Shown: positions 18,983 through 28,069 of the stretch, piece by piece | Layout: each line of letters starts with the position of its first letter | How positions within the stretch are numbered: position 1 is the first letter of the stretch | Assembly (NCBI GenBank): GCA_963666575.2 | Contig: CAXXYG010000025.1 | Span: 62,001-126,000 of the forward strand | Direction of reading: 5' to 3' | Source: JABMQB01 sp963666575 | GTDB taxonomy: Bacteria > Bacteroidota > Bacteroidia > Bacteroidales > Prolixibacteraceae | DNA length: 64,000 nt | Made by a program: the position numbers and the translations under genes | The notes under the pieces: generated by a model | What the model was told of the DNA's origin: nothing | The model's input: the letters and a program-made list of their open reading frames with translations, nothing else | Database searches by the model: none

Positions 18983-19329
18983 CTTTTTATTATCATTTAT
19001 TATTATTTGTACTTGATGTAACTCGCCTAAATAAACACTCTTTTGCTTTTTCAACTAGTATTATGGCTCGTTTCATCTTTATCTTTTTTTGTTTTAGGAT
19101 GTTATAAAAATAGAATGTTAATTAAGAATACACAATTATGAGGGTATATTTAGTACATGTCTAAATTATGACGTTTATTAACATCTCATTTGGGTTTTAT
19201 TAACACTTTAAAAATCATATTTTAGTTTATAAGTTACCTGCATATAATTCTATCTTCTTTTTGAGAAAAAAATATTCATTTTAGTGAAACAAAAACGACC
19301 CTTTTACACTAACATATATTAAAAAAGAT

Positions 19330-20556
19330 ATGGCTATGAATGAATTAATTAAAAACAACATCAAAGAATTTATTCTCGAAGGAATTGATGAGAAGCCATT
19401 TAGGTGCGTAAAAAATCCCTTCTGGCAAAGCTTAAAAAAAACGGGCACTGAACTATGGCTGGACACAGGTGACATTGATGAAGCAAAAAATATATGGACC
19501 AGCGAGTTGACCGCATTAACCACCAATAACACTCTATTAAACAACGAAATACAAAAAGGAATATACGATAATTTTATCTTAAAAGCAAAAGAAATTGTTA
19601 AAGGGCTTCCGCTCAAGGAACAAATAATTGAAATTGCTTTTATATTAAACGCCAGGCATGGTTTACGGTTGGCTAAAATTTTTGAGGGTAATGTAAGTGT
19701 GGAGCTACACACAGATACAGCTCATGATTTAAAAGCGATTGTTGATTATGGCATACGGTATTTTGAGATTTGCCCAACACAATTTATTATTAAAGTACCG
19801 TATACCGCTACTGGATTAATAGGTGCCAGGAAACTGCGCGAACTTGGAGTCAAAATAAACTTTACACTTGAATTCAGCGCACGGCAAAATGTTTTGGTTG
19901 CTATGGTTACTAAACCAAATTATCTAAATGTATTTTTGGGTAGATTGGGTGCTTATGTAAAAGACAATGGATTAGGAGATGGAACCGGAGTTGGAGAACG
20001 CACCGTATTGTCTACACAAAAATGGATAACTGAATTAACAGCAAATAATGAGGTGCCCACAAAACTAATAGCCGCAAGTTTAAGGAATACTCAACAACTT
20101 AAAACGTTAGCCGGAGTTGATGTATATACAATTCCAACCAAAGTAGCTATGGCTGCTCAAACAGAATTGGATGGCAGTTTTTCCAATCAACTAAACTCTG
20201 ACAATCAAGTTAATTTATTTCAGGATTCAGAAGCTTTATCGGTGGAGAAGCTTTGGAAAGTAAGCCATAAAGAATTACTGGCAGCCCAAAGCCTTGATGC
20301 CAAACCGCCACTAACAGGTAAGGAATTGGTAAAAAGAATGCACGAATCGGGTTGTGGTGATATGTTTCCACACCTATCAGAAAATGACTTGCGGCAAATT
20401 GCTTTGGATGGAAAAATACCAGATCACCAAAAATGGATTAAACATATTAAAAACGGCGACCTAGCTATTGATACTTTACTAAATATTGCAGGATTAGCTA
20501 GTTTTACTGCCGATCAGGCACAATTGGACAACAGGATAAAAAAAATTATTTACTAA
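19330..20556 (+). CDS. Transaldolase family protein with C-terminal extension
   Basis: 408 residues. LWLDTGDIDEAK and LTTNNTLLNNEI near the N-terminus replace the usual (S)xDTADxxxI and TTNPSL motifs. FIIKVPYTATGLIGARKL contains the Schiff-base lysine of transaldolases, and FLGRLGAYVKDNG and IAASLRN follow in the expected order. Canonical short transaldolases are ~215 residues and the long TalB class ~320. Here the last ~110 residues (with HESGCGDMFPHLSENDLRQIALDGK) form a helical extension seen in some Bacteroidota homologues. It would transfer dihydroxyacetone units in the pentose phosphate pathway. It is transcribed divergently from the redox block. Confidence 0.82.
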   Translation: MAMNELIKNNIKEFILEGIDEKPFRCVKNPFWQSLKKTGTELWLDTGDIDEAKNIWTSELTALTTNNTLLNNEIQKGIYDNFILKAKEIVKGLPLKEQIIEIAFILNARHGLRLAKIFEGNVSVELHTDTAHDLKAIVDYGIRYFEICPTQFIIKVPYTATGLIGARKLRELGVKINFTLEFSARQNVLVAMVTKPNYLNVFLGRLGAYVKDNGLGDGTGVGERTVLSTQKWITELTANNEVPTKLIAASLRNTQQLKTLAGVDVYTIPTKVAMAAQTELDGSFSNQLNSDNQVNLFQDSEALSVEKLWKVSHKELLAAQSLDAKPPLTGKELVKRMHESGCGDMFPHLSENDLRQIALDGKIPDHQKWIKHIKNGDLAIDTLLNIAGLASFTADQAQLDNRIKKIIY

Positions 20557-20562
20557 TTTGTT

Positions 20563-20601
20563 ATTCAAAACCAAAGGAGTACTGTTTTGAATTTCAATTT
20601 A
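20563..20601 (+). terminator. Candidate intrinsic terminator after transaldolase
   Basis: Perfect 9-bp arms attcaaaac (20563-20571) and gttttgaat (20584-20592) with a 12-base loop, followed by a T-rich tail (ttcaattt), 7 bases after the stop codon. The stem is AT-rich, hence moderate confidence. The rest of 20557-20906 is AT-rich and holds only the promoter below. Confidence 0.5.
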
Positions 20602-20834
20602 TTAAAAATTACTACTTCCTCACCGGAAATCATTTAATCAATCGTTATAATTAAAAATATGATTATACTATGCTGTAATTATACCAATAAATTGTGTTAG
20701 TAGATTAATAGGGTATTTTGCATTGTTCTGTAATATTGAGTAATAAAATGACTAGTTATTGAGGTGTATTATTGCGAAATTCCATAAAACGTACCTAATA
20801 TTGAATGAACACAAGTTGGTAATAAACGAATAAA

Positions 20835-20865
20835 TTGAATTCGGTAAAAAAAAGCATTATATTTA
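20835..20865 (+). promoter_or_regulatory. Candidate promoter of the LytTR regulator gene
   Basis: TTG (20835-20837), a 20-base spacer, and TATATTTA (20858-20865). This differs from the TTG/TAnnTTTG pattern of Bacteroidota only in the last base. The start codon is 42 bases downstream. Confidence 0.4.
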
Positions 20866-20906
20866 GTTGACCAAAACACTCAAAGTTAATTAAACAAACT
20901 AAAAAA

Positions 20907-21674
20907 ATGAGCACCCCACTTATTTCAATCCAGATTATTGATGATGAACCTTCGAGTTGCAATCTTCTTCAGGTTTTACTAAATGAAATTCCAAATGTAT
21001 CAATTTCAAAAGTATCCTATTCATCCTATGAAGGATTAAATGCAGCAGTTATAACTCCACCGGACCTCCTGTTTCTTGATATGGCTATGCCCGAAATGGA
21101 TGGGATTAAACTAATGAAAAAAATTAATTCGCTGAACAATAAAATGAAAATTGTAGCGGTTTCAGGTTCGAAGGATTATGCAATTAAAGCAATACAAGAA
21201 TCGGTTTTTGATTACCTCTTAAAACCATTTGACAAAAATGAACTTATAAGGGTTATTAATAAATACAATCAATTTAAAAAAGAACAAGAGGAAATTGATT
21301 CCTCAACATCTCCAAAAATAAACGAATCAAAATTTATATTTCGCACACATAACGGACTGGATATCATAAACATACCCGACATAGTATTTGTCGAAGCAGA
21401 CAAAAACTATTCTTCATTTTTTTTACATTCCGAAAACAGAAAAATTTGTTGCTATAACATAGGCAAGGTTGAAAAACTACTTCCTAAATCAAGTTTTAAA
21501 CGAATTAGCCGGAAACATATTATTAACTTAAACCGTTTGGATTCAGTTGATACAAAAAAGAAAGTATGCAATTTACGTTCTCAAAACGAATTGGTAAGTA
21601 TTAATTATTCCATAACGTTAAAAGATGTTATGGAACTTTTAAATATGTGCTTCACTGTTACCTCCTTTATATAA
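20907..21674 (+). CDS. LytTR-family response regulator
   Basis: 255 residues. A receiver domain (residues ~6-125) has the acidic pair DDE, the phospho-acceptor Asp 58 in LFLDMAMPEMDG, and the conserved Lys in YLLKPFDK. A LytTR DNA-binding domain (~145-245) follows, with FVEADKNYSSFFL and FKRISRKHIINLNRLDSV. These regulators usually pair with a LytS/YehU-type histidine kinase; none is adjacent, so the kinase is elsewhere or the regulator is orphan. Its stop is 28 bases from the convergent AsmA gene. Confidence 0.88.
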   Translation: MSTPLISIQIIDDEPSSCNLLQVLLNEIPNVSISKVSYSSYEGLNAAVITPPDLLFLDMAMPEMDGIKLMKKINSLNNKMKIVAVSGSKDYAIKAIQESVFDYLLKPFDKNELIRVINKYNQFKKEQEEIDSSTSPKINESKFIFRTHNGLDIINIPDIVFVEADKNYSSFFLHSENRKICCYNIGKVEKLLPKSSFKRISRKHIINLNRLDSVDTKKKVCNLRSQNELVSINYSITLKDVMELLNMCFTVTSFI

Positions 21675-21702
21675 ATTCAGGAAAATAGACACCTGTAGCT
21701 TT

Positions 21703-24225
21703 TTACTTAAATAATTTTTTAAGTGTATTCCCTATTTTATTTAGTGATTTTTGAAGGTCTTCTTTCGAAGAATTTTTAATTTGTTCAGTAACATATTTGC
21801 GTGTTGGAGTAAAATCAAGTTTAACCTCTGGTTCACCTACCGGGCCACAGATTAAAACTGTTACAGGAACACTTTTGATTCGTTCCTGTCCGGGTATAAT
21901 ACCAATTATACTTTGAATATCGTCGCCAAATGCTTCTCGTTTAACGTTAAAATCAATTGTCAAATCGAGGATACTTTGCACATTTAAGCTACCCTTCATA
22001 AGGGCTTCCTGTCCTGCTACTTCAGTTTTAAAAGGTTTTAACAGTAAATTCCCATCCTGAACTAAAAAGTTAGCCGTAAAGTTATCAATGGTTACATTTT
22101 TAAGTTTCTCTTGTTTTAACACTCCTTTCATTTGGTTAAATGTACCGGAATTAACAAACTGTAATCCTACTGTTTGAAATAATCCAATTCCTTTAAACGT
22201 TGAAGGAATTATTTTTAATTGTGGATTTAACCTGCCTGATAGTTTAAAATCAGAGTTTATTTTACCTGAACTTTGCCCTGAAATAGCCCTTTGTGTTTGT
22301 TGCGGTGAAAAAGATTGAACCAATATAGGAATTTCAAAATCGGACATTTTAAAATTAAAATCGAACAATGGCTGATCCGAAGGTGAGTTTTCATAGGAAC
22401 CATTTAACGTCAATTCACCACCCAACATATTCATATCTAAACCATCCAGATTTAATTTTCCATTTTCAGCTTTTATCGTCCCGTTAATATTCGAGATCAG
22501 TATATTATGTAATTGTGCTGCCTGAATATTCGAACGAAAATCTACCATTATATTTGAAGGAATGTCAAAAGCTAAAATTTCATCGGTTTGCTCCTCTTGT
22601 TTCTTTTTGTCTTTAATAGAATTGGGCAGAGTTTCTTTCGTCGGTTTTGATTGAATTGTCAACAATTCGTTCAAATTAACAAAACGCGATGTTAACTGAA
22701 ACTGACCCTTTAACACATCATCGTTAAATAAATAGTTAAGATAATTTGACAGGGATCCTTTTAAGTGTAAATCACTGCGGCCAATCAATATTTCAAAGGC
22801 CTTTAAGTTAACCTCTTGGGGAGAAAAAACTAAATCTCCATTTGGTATTTTCACATCTTCGCGGAGGGTATTTGACGCATAGTTTATATCTTTTAACAGA
22901 ATGCTCCCATCTGATTTTATCTGTCCATAGTTTTTATTTAAAATATCGGAATATTTGCCTTTAAATTCCATTTGAACATCCATTATTCCAGCTATTTTAA
23001 TGCTATCAAAAGGAATGGCATCCTTTAAATGATCAAAATTAATTTTCCCATTTAATGCCCCATTAAAAACAACGTCTTCAAAAATATCATTCATTAAGAA
23101 TGAAAATTTTACTGGATTATTTTTGACTTCAACACTAGCATTTAAAACAGAAGCTTCAGTTAAATTTAAAATACCCTGAGCTTTATTTATTAATATATCG
23201 GCTTCAATATTTTTTAATTCATCCGGAAGATTTTGATATTTTACACTCCCTTTTTTTACATTCAATGCTAATTGAAAAGCCGGATAATCCTCCCCAAAAT
23301 ACCAACCATTCATACTTCCAATTATTTCGGCCATACCACTAGTGGTTATACCTTCAAAATATGAATCATACTGTGGAGGTATTAAAGCCATAAAGTTATT
23401 AAAACCTGATTCCTTTGAATTTATTTTTAGGTCAAAAAACATACTATCGGAAGGCATTTGAACGGAACCTAATACCTGAAGGGGCAAATCGTTCAAAACC
23501 AATTCATTTTCTAAAATACCAATGGTTATGTTTTCATAGTCAATCTCAAGTAACGACTTAGTAGTGAGGGTAGTATTCGAAATATAATTCACTGAATCAT
23601 ATTGCACCAACAAATCAGAAATATCTCCAAGAATATTCAAATTGGCTTTTGAACCATACAAGTTACCCGTACACAGCAAATTTGCTTTCGTAAATTCCAT
23701 TAACAAATCAGCCGAATTGTCATTATAGTTAATGTTCGCATTAATTACTTCTATTTGTTCCAATTGCAGTTCAAACGGATTACTTAAATTCTCTTTTTTA
23801 TTATTGGTTTCGGGGTATACATTTCCATCGCTGTATGTTATGTCCCAATTAGAATTTCCTTGTTTATCAACTAATAAATTCACCAAAGGGTCGCTAACAA
23901 CCACATTTCGAATACTTTTAGATGAAGAAGTAAACAGAGACATTAAATTCATTTGCCCCGTCACTTCAGGCACAGATAATAGTGTGTCATTATTAAAAAC
24001 GCCTTTGCCTACTATTGACACATTTTGTAATCCAACTGTAATTTGTGGAAAATCTTTAAAAACCGACAATGAGAAATTTTCAAATTCGACAGTAGCATTT
24101 ACATGTTTATTGATTGTGGTTTGTGTAACTTTTAACAATTTCCCTTTAAAAACAACAGGTATTGCTAATAACAAAACCAGAAGTAAAACTATAATCAGGG
24201 CAAAAACAATAACTATTTTTTTCAT
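21703..24225 (-). CDS. AsmA family protein
   Basis: The start at 24225 (MKKIVIVFALIIVLLLVLLL) puts the single N-terminal helix first; a GTG start at 24288 would add 21 residues. The protein is ~840 residues with the AsmA-type opening (helix, then VFKGKLLKVTQTTINKHVNA), long beta-rich repeats, and a C-terminal AsmA section (GIGLFQTVGLQFVNSGTFNQ, GSLNVQSILDLTIDF, VTVLICGPVGEPEVKLDF). AsmA-like proteins bridge inner and outer membranes and are linked to lipid transport and envelope homeostasis. Size and order fit the large AsmA proteins of Bacteroidota. Confidence 0.85.
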   Translation of the reverse strand: MKKIVIVFALIIVLLLVLLLAIPVVFKGKLLKVTQTTINKHVNATVEFENFSLSVFKDFPQITVGLQNVSIVGKGVFNNDTLLSVPEVTGQMNLMSLFTSSSKSIRNVVVSDPLVNLLVDKQGNSNWDITYSDGNVYPETNNKKENLSNPFELQLEQIEVINANINYNDNSADLLMEFTKANLLCTGNLYGSKANLNILGDISDLLVQYDSVNYISNTTLTTKSLLEIDYENITIGILENELVLNDLPLQVLGSVQMPSDSMFFDLKINSKESGFNNFMALIPPQYDSYFEGITTSGMAEIIGSMNGWYFGEDYPAFQLALNVKKGSVKYQNLPDELKNIEADILINKAQGILNLTEASVLNASVEVKNNPVKFSFLMNDIFEDVVFNGALNGKINFDHLKDAIPFDSIKIAGIMDVQMEFKGKYSDILNKNYGQIKSDGSILLKDINYASNTLREDVKIPNGDLVFSPQEVNLKAFEILIGRSDLHLKGSLSNYLNYLFNDDVLKGQFQLTSRFVNLNELLTIQSKPTKETLPNSIKDKKKQEEQTDEILAFDIPSNIMVDFRSNIQAAQLHNILISNINGTIKAENGKLNLDGLDMNMLGGELTLNGSYENSPSDQPLFDFNFKMSDFEIPILVQSFSPQQTQRAISGQSSGKINSDFKLSGRLNPQLKIIPSTFKGIGLFQTVGLQFVNSGTFNQMKGVLKQEKLKNVTIDNFTANFLVQDGNLLLKPFKTEVAGQEALMKGSLNVQSILDLTIDFNVKREAFGDDIQSIIGIIPGQERIKSVPVTVLICGPVGEPEVKLDFTPTRKYVTEQIKNSSKEDLQKSLNKIGNTLKKLFK

Positions 24226-24347
24226 ATTTAAACTTATAAAATCTTCACTAAAACGATGTGTCAATTTTGTCCTGCGCAACACATTCACAAAACGTTTTCA
24301 GGAGGATAAAATTACATAAAGTCGGAGGAAAGATGTCGAACCAAATG

Positions 24348-25592
24348 TTAAAGTTCCTTTAAAATAAACCTACGTAATAATTGTAAAGCAGTTTGACTAC
24401 TTCTTATAATGTTACGTTCACGGTTATTCCCAAACACAAATTTACGTGCAAAAGTCCTTTTTTCTCCGGTAACTGCAATCCAAACTGTACCAACAGGTTT
24501 TTCTTCACTCCCTCCATCAGGGCCTGCAATTCCGGTTGTTGCAACTGCATAATCGGTATTTAAAGCTTTTTTAACACCTGTTGCCATTTCTAAAGCTACT
24601 TGTTCGCTAACTGCACCAAACTCATCAAGGCTTTCCTCTTTCACACCTAATAATGCCTGTTTTATTTCGTTTGAATAAGCAGTTACCGATCCTTTAAAAT
24701 AATCGGAACACCCTGGTATTAGTGTTATCAAATGGGCAATATTCCCACCGGTACAACTTTCGGCTAGAGCCAGTGTTTTGCCTTTTTCTTTTAATATTTC
24801 CCCTATAACGCCTGCCAATTTATCGTTATCAAATCCAAATATATTTTGGGGAATAAGTTTTTGTAGTTTCTGAATTTCAGCACTCACTTGTCCTTTTAGT
24901 GCTTCTTCATTTTCTCCCATGGCTGATAACCGTAACCTTACAGCCATTGGACTAGGCAAATAAGCCAATGAAATATTCAAAGGCAACTTATTCTCCCAAT
25001 CTTCCAGTTTATCAGCCAGCATCGACTCAGGCACGCCTTGTGTTAAAACGGTTTTATGATAGATTGCTTTAGCCAATCCGGTTTTTTTGAGCCTTGGCAA
25101 AATTTCTTCCGTAACAAGGTATTTCATTTCAAACGGAACTCCCGGCATTGACACAAAAATAGTCCCATCTTTCTCGAACCATAATCCTGGAGCAGTTCCG
25201 GCTTTATTCTCCAAAACAGTACATCCTTCCGGCACAAGAGCCTGATCGCGGTTTAATTTGTTTAAATCAATCCCCCTGTTCGAAAATGTGTCGGCAATAC
25301 GTTGGAATGTGGGCTCATGGAACACCAACTTTGTACTAAAATAATCGCACAACACATTTTTGGTAATATCATCTTTTGTTGGGCCTAACCCTCCGGTTAA
25401 AAGTACAAGGCTGGCAGCTTTTGAAGCATTTGATAAAGCTTCAAAAATATGGGTATGCGAATCATGGACTGATGTAATTTGAAAAACCTCAATGCCATTT
25501 TGATTAAGCTGTTGAGCCATCCATGCTGAATTTGTATCAACGATCTGCCCAATTAAAATTTCGTCGCCTATTGTAATTATTTCAGCTTTCAT
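24348..25592 (-). CDS. cinA: CinA: competence/damage-inducible protein, nicotinamide-nucleotide amidase
   Basis: 414 residues, the usual full length. The N-terminal molybdopterin-binding-like domain opens with AEIITIGDEILIGQIVDTNS and has TGGLGPTKDD. The C-terminal PncC-type domain has LAESCTGGNIAHL and TGIAGPDGGSEEKPVGTVW. The enzyme deamidates NMN to nicotinate mononucleotide in pyridine-nucleotide salvage, and the N-terminal domain cleaves ADP-ribose-type compounds in some homologues. Its ATG overlaps the end of the M48 peptidase gene by 11 bases, so the two are co-transcribed. Confidence 0.93.
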   Translation of the reverse strand: MKAEIITIGDEILIGQIVDTNSAWMAQQLNQNGIEVFQITSVHDSHTHIFEALSNASKAASLVLLTGGLGPTKDDITKNVLCDYFSTKLVFHEPTFQRIADTFSNRGIDLNKLNRDQALVPEGCTVLENKAGTAPGLWFEKDGTIFVSMPGVPFEMKYLVTEEILPRLKKTGLAKAIYHKTVLTQGVPESMLADKLEDWENKLPLNISLAYLPSPMAVRLRLSAMGENEEALKGQVSAEIQKLQKLIPQNIFGFDNDKLAGVIGEILKEKGKTLALAESCTGGNIAHLITLIPGCSDYFKGSVTAYSNEIKQALLGVKEESLDEFGAVSEQVALEMATGVKKALNTDYAVATTGIAGPDGGSEEKPVGTVWIAVTGEKRTFARKFVFGNNRERNIIRSSQTALQLLRRFILKEL

Positions 25593-26829
25593 TTTTTTCG
25601 AATGATTTGATAAATGCTATTCGCTGCAGTAACGTAGGATGCGAATAATGAAAATACACATATAATTTATGTGGTGTAAGATTGCTTAAATTATTCACTG
25701 ATAATTTTTTTAATGCCGAAACCAATGCTTTGGGTTTGTAGTTTTGGGCAGCAAACTTATCGGCCTGGTATTCATTTTTGCGCGAAAGTTTATTCATGAA
25801 AACACCAAGTATAAACGATACCGGGGAATATAAAATCCCGAACGCAACCAAACCAATATGAAAATTCGGTTTTTCGACGCCAAGTGCTTTGCTCAAGTTT
25901 GGATTATTTACCAACATTGAAAAGATAAATAAAATAATACCGGTTTGAATAATTGAAATGAATAACCCCTGCACCACATGTTTCTTTTTATTGTGGCCAA
26001 TTTCGTGTGCCAAAACGGCTACCAACTCTTCAGTATTTAAATCGTTGATTAATGTATCGTAAAGGACAATCCGTTTTTTAGCCCAAAAACCGGTAAAATA
26101 GGCATTTGCTTTTGTCGACCGTTTTGATCCGTTTATTACAAATATATTATCCAGTTTAAAATCCACTTTTTCCGAAAACTTACTAATCGCATCTCTTAAT
26201 TCACCATCCTCAAGAGGTGTTTGTTTATTAAACAAAGGCACAATCAAATCGGAATAAAACATAGCCATAAACAGAGTAAATGCTGTTATCACCGCCCATG
26301 TATATACCCAGAACATGTTTTGAGTTAGTTGATAAATCCAAACTACCAGGGCAAGAAGGATGCCACCAATAAGCCCTCCAACCAGCCAGCCTTTAATTTT
26401 ATCAAATACAAATGTTTTTGGTGTAGTTTTATTAAAACCATATTTCTCTTCAATTTTGAATGTATCATAAATTTCAAAAGGTATATTCAGAAAATCGGAA
26501 GCCATCATTAAAATTCCAAAAAATATTAGTGCGGCAAGAATCGCACTTTCGGTAAAACCAAAAGCCAATTGATTAACAAAAGCAAAACCATAAAAAAGGA
26601 ACATCCCTAAAATGAGGACAAAACTAAAGGAACTGGTAATCATTCCAAAGCGGTAATTCTCGCGCTGATAAGCTTGTTGTTTTTTGTATTTCTTTTCGTC
26701 ATAAATTCCTTTTACTTCTTCAGGCAACTTATCACTCCAACGGGTTGTATTTAAATAATCGAGGTATTTTTCGAATACAAAATCAATAACAATAATGGCA
26801 ATAATAACATAAAACACTATATGGTGCAT
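25582..26829 (-). CDS. M48 family zinc metallopeptidase (Ste24/CAAX-protease type)
   Basis: 415 residues with about seven membrane segments. The zinc motif HEIGH lies in AVLAHEIGHNKKKHV and the third ligand Glu in NEYQADKFAA. The N-terminal cytoplasmic/membrane part (YGFNKTTPKTFVFDKIKG) matches the Ste24-like subgroup rather than the smaller HtpX. It is an integral inner-membrane protease, probably for membrane-protein quality control. It is transcribed before cinA and divergently from the ThuA gene. Confidence 0.9.
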   Translation of the reverse strand: MHHIVFYVIIAIIVIDFVFEKYLDYLNTTRWSDKLPEEVKGIYDEKKYKKQQAYQRENYRFGMITSSFSFVLILGMFLFYGFAFVNQLAFGFTESAILAALIFFGILMMASDFLNIPFEIYDTFKIEEKYGFNKTTPKTFVFDKIKGWLVGGLIGGILLALVVWIYQLTQNMFWVYTWAVITAFTLFMAMFYSDLIVPLFNKQTPLEDGELRDAISKFSEKVDFKLDNIFVINGSKRSTKANAYFTGFWAKKRIVLYDTLINDLNTEELVAVLAHEIGHNKKKHVVQGLFISIIQTGIILFIFSMLVNNPNLSKALGVEKPNFHIGLVAFGILYSPVSFILGVFMNKLSRKNEYQADKFAAQNYKPKALVSALKKLSVNNLSNLTPHKLYVYFHYSHPTLLQRIAFIKSFEKNES

Positions 26830-26992
26830 AGTAAATATTTAAAATTCGGCGTAAAGATAAAAAATTGTAGTCCCGATTAACTAAAAATAAATTCGCATTA
26901 AAAAGCAAATGAGTACATTTTACGATAAGATTCTTTCTATTCACCGTTCTTTTTTAGTAAAATTGTAGAATAAATCAACCTAAATCAATACA

Positions 26993-27757
26993 ATGAAAAC
27001 AAAAATCTTATTTCTTTCATTAGTCTTCTTTTGTGGACTTATTTCCCAGGCACAAAACAGTGCCCCTGAATTTAAGGATCCAATGCATATTTTGGTATTC
27101 TCAAAAACAAGTGGTTTTAGGCATGCTTCTATTTCATCGGGTTTAAAAATGCTATACGACCTAAGCAAACAGCAAAACTGGATCATCACTGCAACAGAGG
27201 ATGCATCGCTCATTACCGATGATTTATTAAAAACCATTGATGTAGCTGTTTTTCTGAATCCAACTCAGGATGTTTTAGACGACACTCAGCAAACAGCATT
27301 TGAGAAGTTTATTAAATCGGGTAAAGGATTTATTGGGATTCATGCTTCGGCCGATTGTGAATACGATTGGGCATGGTATGGCCAATTAAATGGTGGCTAT
27401 TTTAAAACACACCCACCTGCACAAGAAGCAACGGTTATTATGGAGGATACTGAACATGTAACCATGAAACCATTCAAGGGAATGAAAACCTATACAACAG
27501 TTGATGAATGGTATACTTTTAAAGAAAATCCACGCGCGAAAGTGAATGTATTGGCCCGCCTCGACGAAAGTACGGTTACAAAATCGAATAACGATAACTG
27601 GAAAATGGGTGACCATCCACTTATTTGGTGGCATGAATTTGAAGGATCAAGGGCATATTATACTGTATTTGGGCACACACATGAAGCCTTTCAGGATGAA
27701 AAAATTATTGAACATCTGAAACTGGCTGTAAACTGGGCAGGACGAAGGATTAATTAA
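26993..27757 (+). CDS. Exported ThuA-domain protein
   Basis: 254 residues, with a signal peptide (KILFLSLVFFCGLISQAQ). The mature part has the ThuA (trehalose-utilisation-like, glutamine-amidotransferase fold) pattern: ILVFSKTSGFRHASI, GIHASADCEYDW, GGYFKTHPP, and a terminal PLIWWHEFEGSRAYYTVFGH. ThuA-like domains in this phylum are secreted and are linked to sugar or glycoside metabolism, but the reaction is not established. It is a single-gene unit with its own terminator. Confidence 0.88.
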   Translation: MKTKILFLSLVFFCGLISQAQNSAPEFKDPMHILVFSKTSGFRHASISSGLKMLYDLSKQQNWIITATEDASLITDDLLKTIDVAVFLNPTQDVLDDTQQTAFEKFIKSGKGFIGIHASADCEYDWAWYGQLNGGYFKTHPPAQEATVIMEDTEHVTMKPFKGMKTYTTVDEWYTFKENPRAKVNVLARLDESTVTKSNNDNWKMGDHPLIWWHEFEGSRAYYTVFGHTHEAFQDEKIIEHLKLAVNWAGRRIN

Positions 27758-27773
27758 ATAAAAACACAATTTC

Positions 27774-27823
27774 AAAAAGTCTCCTGATGTTGGATAAAAC
27801 CATTTCAGGAGACTTTTTTTTTA
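27774..27823 (+). terminator. Intrinsic terminator after the ThuA gene
   Basis: A perfect 14-bp stem, aaaaagtctcctga (27774-27787) and tcaggagacttttt (27805-27818), with a 17-base loop, running into a nine-T tract. It lies 17 bases after the stop. The rest of 27758-28069 is AT-rich and holds the promoter below. Confidence 0.85.
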
Positions 27824-28014
27824 AACTAAAAAATGGTATAAAATATTATCTACCTTTCGAATAGTATTCTTTCATATTCCCAACCATCGAAACAAAAACT
27901 GTGTAAAGTTAAATCCCGAGGTTTCAATAAACATTCGTTGTTAAATTTGTGTTTACAAATAACACACTATCAGGCAGAAATGGATATTTACATGTGTTAC
28001 ACGAAATAAAAGTG

Positions 28015-28022
28015 TACTTTTG
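28015..28022 (+). promoter_or_regulatory. Candidate -7 box for the ABC-F gene
   Basis: TACTTTTG matches TAnnTTTG exactly and lies 48 bases before the ATG at 28070. A clear TTG at the -33 position is missing. Confidence 0.35.
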
Positions 28023-28069
28023 CCGCCCTTTGCAAAAAGGTATAATAATTTAAAGAAGTCAACTATCGC

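Noticed and set aside
19281..19712. 143-residue minus-strand ORF opposite the transaldolase gene
   Set aside because: Shadow of the transaldolase coding strand; hydrophobic low-complexity product without family features.
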